Shown here: positions 16,170-20,377 of the stretch, piece by piece
Layout: every line of letters begins with the position of its first letter
How positions within the stretch are numbered: position 1 is the stretch's first letter
Source: an uncultured bacterium
GTDB lineage: Bacteria; Bacteroidota; Bacteroidia; Sphingobacteriales; Sphingobacteriaceae
Length of the DNA stretch: 20,377 nt
Reading direction: 5' to 3'
NCBI GenBank assembly: GCA_903958995.1
Contig: CAJBVG010000167.1
Span: 1 to 20,377, forward strand
Made by a program: the position numbers and the translations under genes
The notes under the pieces: generated by a model
What the model saw: the letters and a program-made list of their open reading frames with translations, nothing else
Databases searched by the model: none
What the model was told of the DNA's origin: nothing

Positions 16170-16931
16170 TTACCATCCACCACTAGCTCCACCACCACCA
16201 AAGCTTCCACCACCAAATCCACCAAATCCACCACCACCACTACTGCTTCCACCGCCAAAACCGCCACCACCGAATCCACCACCACCGATAAAAGGAGGGA
16301 AGAAACCACCACCACCACGGATACCTTTTCCATCTATGGTTTGATAGCGTTTGCTTCTACTTATTAATGCAATAAAAGCTATAAATAAAATGATGATAAG
16401 TCCGAAAGGAACTTTGTTTTTTTTATTGTTGTAATGGTCAGCTTTATATTCACCTGCAGCAAATTTAAAGATTGCAGTGGTTGCTAAATCAAAACCTCCA
16501 TAATAATCGCTTTGTTTAAAAGAAGGTTTCATTTCCTTCTCAATAATTCGCTTGCAAATGGCATCAGGTAATACGCCTTCTAATCCGTAACCCGTTTGAA
16601 TGCTCATTTTCTTTTCATCAAGTGAAACTAAAATTAATGCTCCGTTATTTTTATCGGCTTTCCCAATTCCCCAAGCATTTGCTAACCGAACAGCATAGTC
16701 AGATATTTCATAACCCTCTAGTGATTTGATGATAACAATGGTAACTTGAGTAGAAGTTGTATCATTGTAGGCTACTAATTTAGACTCTAATGCACTCACT
16801 TCATCTACACTAAGTAATGTAGCAAAGTCGTTTACTAATCGTTTACTTTTAGTAGGGAATTCTTGTGCATTTACACTTCCATAAATGAACAACAATAATA
16901 GGAGGATTAAATTACGAGAATACAATTTCAT
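16170..16931 (-). CDS. Secreted TPM-domain protein with glycine-rich tail (YgcG-like)
   Basis: I prefer ATG 16931 (253 residues), which gives a clean signal peptide MKLYSRNLILLLLLFIYG with cleavage at VNA-Q. ATGs at 16943 and 16961 are also in frame. A TPM domain (about 30-160; FPTKSKRLVNDFATLLS, GALILVSLDEKKMSIQTGYGLEGVLPD) is followed by one membrane helix (about 175-191). The last 50 residues are almost entirely glycine with phenylalanine and serine, ending SGGW. This matches YgcG-type proteins, which sit in the membrane beside LemA. The tail is probably disordered. The gene overlaps its upstream neighbour by at least 20 nt. The biochemical role of bacterial TPM proteins is poorly defined; phosphatase activity is known only for plant relatives. 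Confidence 0.88.
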   Translation of the reverse strand: MKLYSRNLILLLLLFIYGSVNAQEFPTKSKRLVNDFATLLSVDEVSALESKLVAYNDTTSTQVTIVIIKSLEGYEISDYAVRLANAWGIGKADKNNGALILVSLDEKKMSIQTGYGLEGVLPDAICKRIIEKEMKPSFKQSDYYGGFDLATTAIFKFAAGEYKADHYNNKKNKVPFGLIIILFIAFIALISRSKRYQTIDGKGIRGGGGFFPPFIGGGGFGGGGFGGGSSSGGGGFGGFGGGSFGGGGASGGW

Positions 16932-17346
16932 CAGGAAGTTCATTTTTATCGTCTTTATCATATGGGAATAATGCTTTTAGTTGATCACCAACTTTTGCAA
17001 TTCCATTTTTCAACCCTTCAGCCATTTCTGCTTTTTTGAAATAACTTCCCATTAAGTCTTTTGTACTTTCCCAAAAATCGGGAGCAACTTTTTCGTTAAT
17101 TCCAGAATCGCCAATAATGGCAAACTTCTTATCTTCTACTGCTAAATAAATGAGTACACCATTTCTCAAAGCAGTATCATGCATTTTAAGCTGCTTAAAT
17201 TGATAAGCAGCTCGATCTAGAATATTTTTTTCTTTGCATTTCGCTTCTACAAATACGCGAATCTCTCCGGAAGTTTGATGTTCCGCAGCTTGAATGGCAA
17301 GCTTAATTTCTTCTTGCTCTTCTGCATTGAATAATGGTGTAGCCAT
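16912..17346 (-). CDS. TPM-domain protein, short form without signal peptide
   Basis: The 144-residue protein is a stand-alone TPM domain: SGEIRVFVEAKC near the start, then YLAVEDKKFAIIGDSGINEKVAPDFW in the middle. It has no signal peptide, membrane helix or glycine tail, so it appears cytoplasmic, unlike the next gene. It starts one base after the lemA stop and overlaps the YgcG-like gene, so translation of all three is probably coupled. The arrangement LemA, short TPM, long TPM suggests a functional set, but no activity can be read from the sequence. Confidence 0.85.
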   Translation of the reverse strand: MATPLFNAEEQEEIKLAIQAAEHQTSGEIRVFVEAKCKEKNILDRAAYQFKQLKMHDTALRNGVLIYLAVEDKKFAIIGDSGINEKVAPDFWESTKDLMGSYFKKAEMAEGLKNGIAKVGDQLKALFPYDKDDKNELPDEIVFS

Positions 17347-17347
17347 A

Positions 17348-17929
17348 TTAGAATTTTACTTCAGGTGCTTTCTCTGCGCCCTTCTCTGCTTCAAAATAAC
17401 CTTTCTTCGCAAATCCAAAAATCCCAGCTGTAATATTATTTGGGAATGAACGAATCTTAGAATTGTATTCCTGAGTAACTTTGTTAAAGCTATTTCTTTC
17501 TACAGCAATTCTGTTTTCAGTTCCTTCTAATTGAGCTTGCAATTCTAAGAAATTCTGATTTGCTTTTAAATCAGGGTATTTTTCAACCACTACTAATAGT
17601 TTAGACAACGCCGATGTTAATTGGCCTTGAGCTGCTTGGAATTGTTGAATTGACTCAGGAGTTAATTTACTAGGATCAATATTTACCGAAGTTGCTTTCG
17701 AACGAGCTTCAGTAACTGATGTTAATACATCTTTCTCGAAATTAGCATATCCTTTTACGGTATTCACTAAATTCGGAATAAGATCAGAGCGACGTTGATA
17801 TACGTTTTCTACTTGAGCCCATTGAGAATTAACTTTTTCATCTAATTTAACCATTGAGTTGTATCCACAACCACCGAATAATACCACCATGGCAATTATT
17901 CCAACAAATATTAAAATGTTTCTGTTCAT
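17348..17929 (-). CDS. lemA: LemA family lipoprotein
   Basis: LemA proteins are helical membrane-attached proteins of unclear function that are very often encoded next to TPM proteins. I chose ATG 17929 (193 residues) over ATG 17941, because the -7 box at 17960-17953 predicts a transcript start near 17946 and would leave 17941 almost no leader. The N-terminus has a hydrophobic core and a lipobox FGGC, so it may be lipidated. Family motifs follow: NSQWAQVENVYQRRSDLIPNLV, VLTSVTEARSKA, FLELQAQLEGTENRIAVERNSFN and the C-terminal Y-N-S-K-I-R-S-F-P-N segment. It is the promoter-proximal gene of the minus-strand set. Confidence 0.93.
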   Translation of the reverse strand: MNRNILIFVGIIAMVVLFGGCGYNSMVKLDEKVNSQWAQVENVYQRRSDLIPNLVNTVKGYANFEKDVLTSVTEARSKATSVNIDPSKLTPESIQQFQAAQGQLTSALSKLLVVVEKYPDLKANQNFLELQAQLEGTENRIAVERNSFNKVTQEYNSKIRSFPNNITAGIFGFAKKGYFEAEKGAEKAPEVKF

Positions 17930-17952
17930 TTTGTTTTTCATTTTATTGTAAT

Positions 17953-17960
17953 CAAATGTA
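17953..17960 (-). promoter_or_regulatory. -7 box of the lemA operon
   Basis: On the minus strand this reads TACATTTG, a match to TAnnTTTG; no good -33 is present at 19-21 nt. It lies only 14 bp from the divergent -7 box at 17975-17982, so the two RNA polymerase footprints must overlap. Confidence 0.55.
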
Positions 17961-17974
17961 TAAAAAATAAAGTC

Positions 17975-17982
17975 TACTTTTG
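17975..17982 (+). promoter_or_regulatory. -7 box of the FAD-protein operon
   Basis: TACTTTTG fits TAnnTTTG. The nearest upstream TTG is at 17946-17948, 26 nt away, longer than usual. Initiation near 17989 would leave a leader of about 19 nt before the ATG at 18008. Confidence 0.55.
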
Positions 17983-18007
17983 TTTTAATGTAAGATAAAT
18001 ACTTACC

Positions 18008-19561
18008 ATGATAAAAGAGCTAGAAATCACCATTGCACCAGAATTTTTACACAACGATTCTGCCATTCGCGCCCAAATTTTGAAATTAGTACCCGTTTCA
18101 AATCAAGAGTTAACTGCCTTTCAAATACTCAAACGTTCTATTGATGCACGTTCTCATCGTGTAGTATATAGGATAAAGTTGCTTGCATTTATTGGCGAAG
18201 AGTATATCCCACATTCTTTATTTAATTTTAATATTCAAGATGTTACAAATGCAAAGCCTGCACACATTATTGGTGCTGGTCCTGCCGGATTATTTGCTGC
18301 ATTGCGATTAATAGAAAATGGCATTAAGCCAATTTTATTTGAACGTGGGAAGAATGTGAAGGATCGTCGAAGAGATTTAGCACTTCTAAATAAAGAATTA
18401 GTAGTAAATCCAGAATCTAATTATTGCTTCGGTGAAGGTGGTGCAGGTACTTACTCCGATGGTAAAATGTATACCCGTTCTACGAAACGTGGTGAAGTAG
18501 ATCGTATTTTAGCTCGATTTATTCAACATGGTGCAGATCCAGATATTGCAATAAACACAAGACCTCACATCGGTACAAATAAACTCCCACAAATTATTCA
18601 GAGTCTTCGAGAACTAATTCTTTCTTGTGGAGGCGAAATTCATTTTAATTCAAAATTAACAGACATCGAAATTCAAAATAATCGATTAAATAGTATAGTT
18701 ATTAATGAAAACGAACGACACCCAATCACCTCGTTGATATTAGCCACTGGACATTCTGCTCGTGATATTTATGAATTATTACACAATAAGGGAGTCCGAC
18801 TGGAGGCCAAGCCATTTGCACTAGGCGTTCGAATAGAACATCCACAAACATTAATTGATCAAGCTCAATACCATTGTGATAGTAGGCCAGATTCTTTACC
18901 TCCTGCCTATTATAATATAGTAGAACAAGTAAATCAAAAAGGAGTATTTTCATTTTGTATGTGCCCAGGTGGCATTATTGCTCCTTGCGCTACAAGTCCA
19001 GGAGAAGTCGTAGTTAATGGTTGGTCTCCTTCTAAACGGAATAACCCATTTGCTAATTCAGGTTTAGTTGTGCAAATTGATTTATCAGACATCCCCAATG
19101 CACAAGACCCATTGGCTGCTTTGAATTTTCAGCATGCAGTAGAGAAAAAAGCTTTTGAAAGTGCAAACAATTCTATAAAAGCTCCTGCTCAACGTATCGT
19201 TGATTTTGTTGAGGGGAAGGTATCGAGCTTTCTTCCAGAAAATTCTTACATACCCGGACTTACATCTACTGATTTGTCTGAAGTTTTGCCAGCTCATGTT
19301 TCTAGTCGACTAAAGAAAGCTTTACCAGTTTTTGGTAAAAAGATGAATGGGTATTATAGTAACGATGGAATAATTGTAGGTGTTGAATCTAGAACATCTT
19401 CGCCAGTACGTATTCCAAGAGATAAAATAACCCTACAGCATGTTGAAGTGCAAGGATTATTTCCTTGTGCAGAAGGAGCCGGGTACGCGGGTGGTATAGT
19501 TTCGGCAGCAATTGACGGTGAGAAATGTGCCGACGCGGTTAGAACTTTTTACGAAAACTAA
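18008..19561 (+). CDS. FAD-dependent oxidoreductase, COG2509-like
   Basis: The 517-residue protein has an N-terminal region of about 80 residues. A dinucleotide-binding GAGPAGLFAAL (89-99) follows, with the acidic strand end LFERGK (E112) and RRRD. NYCFGEGGAGTYSDGKMYTR (about 138-157) and the C-terminal LFPCAEGAGYAGGIVSAAIDG (about 485-505) are typical of an uncharacterized family annotated as FAD-dependent dehydrogenases (COG2509). The latter motif is the second FAD-binding site of the fold. SFCMCPGGIIAP near residue 317 is another family mark. The electron donor and substrate are not known, and no neighbour reveals them. It leads a three-gene run with the small membrane protein and CoA-binding protein. 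Confidence 0.88.
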   Translation: MIKELEITIAPEFLHNDSAIRAQILKLVPVSNQELTAFQILKRSIDARSHRVVYRIKLLAFIGEEYIPHSLFNFNIQDVTNAKPAHIIGAGPAGLFAALRLIENGIKPILFERGKNVKDRRRDLALLNKELVVNPESNYCFGEGGAGTYSDGKMYTRSTKRGEVDRILARFIQHGADPDIAINTRPHIGTNKLPQIIQSLRELILSCGGEIHFNSKLTDIEIQNNRLNSIVINENERHPITSLILATGHSARDIYELLHNKGVRLEAKPFALGVRIEHPQTLIDQAQYHCDSRPDSLPPAYYNIVEQVNQKGVFSFCMCPGGIIAPCATSPGEVVVNGWSPSKRNNPFANSGLVVQIDLSDIPNAQDPLAALNFQHAVEKKAFESANNSIKAPAQRIVDFVEGKVSSFLPENSYIPGLTSTDLSEVLPAHVSSRLKKALPVFGKKMNGYYSNDGIIVGVESRTSSPVRIPRDKITLQHVEVQGLFPCAEGAGYAGGIVSAAIDGEKCADAVRTFYEN

Positions 19562-19574
19562 TGTTTTATATATT

Positions 19575-19742
19575 ATGGAAAGAGTAGTTTATAGAAAAGA
19601 AATCATCAAAAATGGAATTAGTTTCGGTTCTGTTTTAGCCATTGTTATCAGTTGGACAATGAACAAGTCTATCGTTTGGGCTATTATACATGGTCTACTA
19701 GGTTGGTTATATGTGTTGTATTATGTGATTAGATTTTATTAA
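19575..19742 (+). CDS. Small membrane protein, 55 residues, unknown function
   Basis: ATG 19575 lies 13 nt after the FAD-protein stop; a longer frame from 19512 would overlap that gene and adds an unlikely N-terminus. The protein has a short basic start (MERVVYRKEIIK). Two hydrophobic stretches follow (about 14-28 and 31-52, the latter VWAIIHGLLGWLYVLYYVI), consistent with two short helices or a hairpin. There are no catalytic residues to read. Only one base separates its stop from the next ATG, which supports a real translated gene. I do not recognise a family with certainty. Confidence 0.65.
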   Translation: MERVVYRKEIIKNGISFGSVLAIVISWTMNKSIVWAIIHGLLGWLYVLYYVIRFY

Positions 19743-19743
19743 G

Positions 19744-20100
19744 ATGAAGACTGTAGTTATAGGGGCAAGTAATAATCCTGATCGATATTCTTATAAGGCA
19801 GCAAAGCAATTGCTTCAACACAAACATGAGGTTGTGCTAGTTAGCAATAAAAAGGCGGAGGTGTTTGGAATTGCAATTGAAACGATTGATCATCTTCACG
19901 AAGGTATAGATACCATTACATTATATGTTGGTCCACAAAACCAAGCAGTATATAAGGATTACATAATAAATTGTAACCCACGACGAGTTATTTTTAATCC
20001 AGGCACAGAGAACCCAGAAATGGGGCATTTCTTAGAGAAAAATGGCATAATAGTAGAGGAAGCGTGCACATTAGTACTACTTTCTACTGGGCAATACTAA
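19744..20100 (+). CDS. CoA-binding domain protein (Rossmann, YccU-like)
   Basis: The 118-residue protein is a single Rossmann-type domain of the CoA_binding_2 family, starting TVVIGASNNPDRYSYKAA (3-20) with VVLVSNKKAEVFG after the second strand and a late RRVIFNPGTENPE. Members bind acyl-CoA or a related nucleotide; E. coli YccU is a relative with no settled role. It lacks the catalytic domains found in larger succinyl-CoA synthetase-like proteins. It is the last gene of the FAD-protein run, with a one-base gap from the membrane protein. The cofactor is inferred from the family, not from the context. Confidence 0.9.
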   Translation: MKTVVIGASNNPDRYSYKAAKQLLQHKHEVVLVSNKKAEVFGIAIETIDHLHEGIDTITLYVGPQNQAVYKDYIINCNPRRVIFNPGTENPEMGHFLEKNGIIVEEACTLVLLSTGQY

Positions 20101-20147
20101 ATTATAGCCTTATTTATCAGCACAATGCCTTATAATCGAACATTTCT

Positions 20148-20178
20148 TTTGCAGAAGTCGATATTCTTCGTACTTTTG
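20148..20178 (+). promoter_or_regulatory. Upstream tandem promoter P1 (-33/-7)
   Basis: TTTG (20148-20151), 19 nt, TACTTTTG (20171-20178): the full Bacteroidota consensus. Three bases later comes CCCC-AACAAA-GGGG (20182-20195), so initiation near 20185 would fall in the C-tract. A T7 run follows at about 20204-20210. Confidence 0.75.
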
Positions 20179-20289
20179 CAACCCCAACAAAGGGGAATAA
20201 GTTCTTTTTTTACGGTTTCAATACGATTTTAAACTAAAGCATTACAATTCAGCGTAATAATTTAACATTAAAAAAAAGTTTAATTAATA

Positions 20290-20320
20290 TTTGGAATACG
20301 ATAAAAGATTTCTACCTTTG
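20290..20320 (+). promoter_or_regulatory. Downstream tandem promoter P2 (-33/-7)
   Basis: TTTG (20290-20293), 19 nt, TACCTTTG (20313-20320): again the full consensus. It is followed after four bases by CCCC-AAACGA-GGGG (20325-20338). The predicted start is near 20327. P2 lies 142 nt downstream of P1. Confidence 0.8.
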
Positions 20321-20347
20321 CAGTCCCCAAACGAGGGGTATTTAAAT

Positions 20348-20377
20348 CGAAACGACGAAAAGTCGAAGAGACGAAGA
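20348..20377 (+). repeat. 8-nt CGAA-phased leader repeat, cut by the window edge
   Basis: The purine-rich leader reads CGAAACGA, CGAAAAGT, CGAAGAGA, CGAAGA, an exact 8-nt phase of CGAA starting at 20348. A small hairpin CGAC/GTCG (20353-20356, 20362-20365) lies inside. It continues out of the window, so its full length is unknown. Confidence 0.5.

Larger units (their letters stand above)
20101..20377. other. Intergenic region with tandem promoters, gene lies off-window
   Basis: No coding region is seen in these 277 bases. They hold two complete plus-strand promoters, each with a C/G-tract motif at the start site, and a short CGAA-phased repeat at the edge. The strength of the promoters and the leader suggest a highly expressed gene beyond the window, perhaps a ribosomal or translation gene; that identity is a guess. 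Confidence 0.6.

Noticed and set aside
16170..16330. CCACCA-type tandem repeat as a possible non-coding repeat or CRISPR-like array
   Set aside because: It is in-frame glycine coding on the minus strand, irregular in spacing, with no spacers.
16135..16344. Proline-rich plus-strand open frame of 69 codons
   Set aside because: It is the antisense of the glycine-rich tail of the YgcG-like protein; GGT/GGC-type glycine codons read as ACC/CCA on the other strand. Low-complexity composition fully explains it.
17855..17870. GTATCCACA, close to a DnaA box
   Set aside because: Single copy with one mismatch inside the lemA coding sequence, consistent with codon use.
20182..20210. Rho-independent terminator from CCCC/GGGG plus T7
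   Set aside because: The stem is only four pairs and the T-run begins about eight bases after it; it lies at a predicted transcription start, so a promoter-linked role fits better.

Overview
The window looks like chromosomal DNA from a member of the Bacteroidota. The DNA is AT-rich. Genes lack obvious Shine-Dalgarno sequences. The clearest promoters are of the Bacteroidota type: a -7 box TAnnTTTG, in three cases with a -33 TTTG exactly 19 nt upstream. Gene content agrees: a signal-peptide barrel-like protein coupled to waaA, a methylmalonyl-CoA mutase chain lacking its B12 domain, a 5'-nucleotidase split over two genes, and dnaA without dnaN beside it. I cannot name the genus.

Layout. 1-1714 (minus): an envelope pair, a partial KDO transferase (waaA, running off the left edge) coupled by a TAATG overlap to a small outer-membrane-like protein. 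1815-7020 (plus): a tight nucleotide-sugar operon, ugd, uxs, galE, rmlB, then after a heptad-repeat hairpin a PHP-family tyrosine phosphatase of the CpsB/YwqE type. It would supply UDP-glucuronate, UDP-xylose, UDP-galactose (perhaps also the N-acetyl sugar) and dTDP-4-keto-6-deoxyglucose for exopolysaccharide or LPS. No glycosyltransferase, polymerase or tyrosine kinase is in view. 7021-8668 (minus): a MacB/FtsX-type permease and an A-type Fe-S carrier. 8792-12558 (plus): an unknown membrane-anchored protein, the mutase catalytic chain, and the C- and N-terminal halves of a 5'-nucleotidase in reversed order, with very short gaps or overlaps throughout. 12881-14308 (plus): dnaA behind an AT-rich leader. 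14393-17929 (minus): lemA, two TPM-domain genes (the second YgcG-like with a glycine-rich tail) and a 7TM-PAS histidine kinase, probably one transcription unit. 18008-20100 (plus): a COG2509-type FAD protein, a 55-residue membrane protein and a CoA-binding protein. 20101-20377: two strong tandem promoters pointing out of the window.

Most of this is ordinary housekeeping and envelope metabolism. The least explained signals are non-coding. Two inverted-repeat elements, of unrelated sequence but both built from 7-nt units, fill complete intergenic gaps right up to the flanking stop codons (6207-6268 and 14309-14397). At the right edge, twin promoters each carry a CCCC-N6-GGGG motif at the predicted start site, followed by an 8-nt CGAA-phased repeat. 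I found no phage, insertion sequence, CRISPR array, rRNA or tRNA, and nothing I would call a new defence or biosynthetic system.
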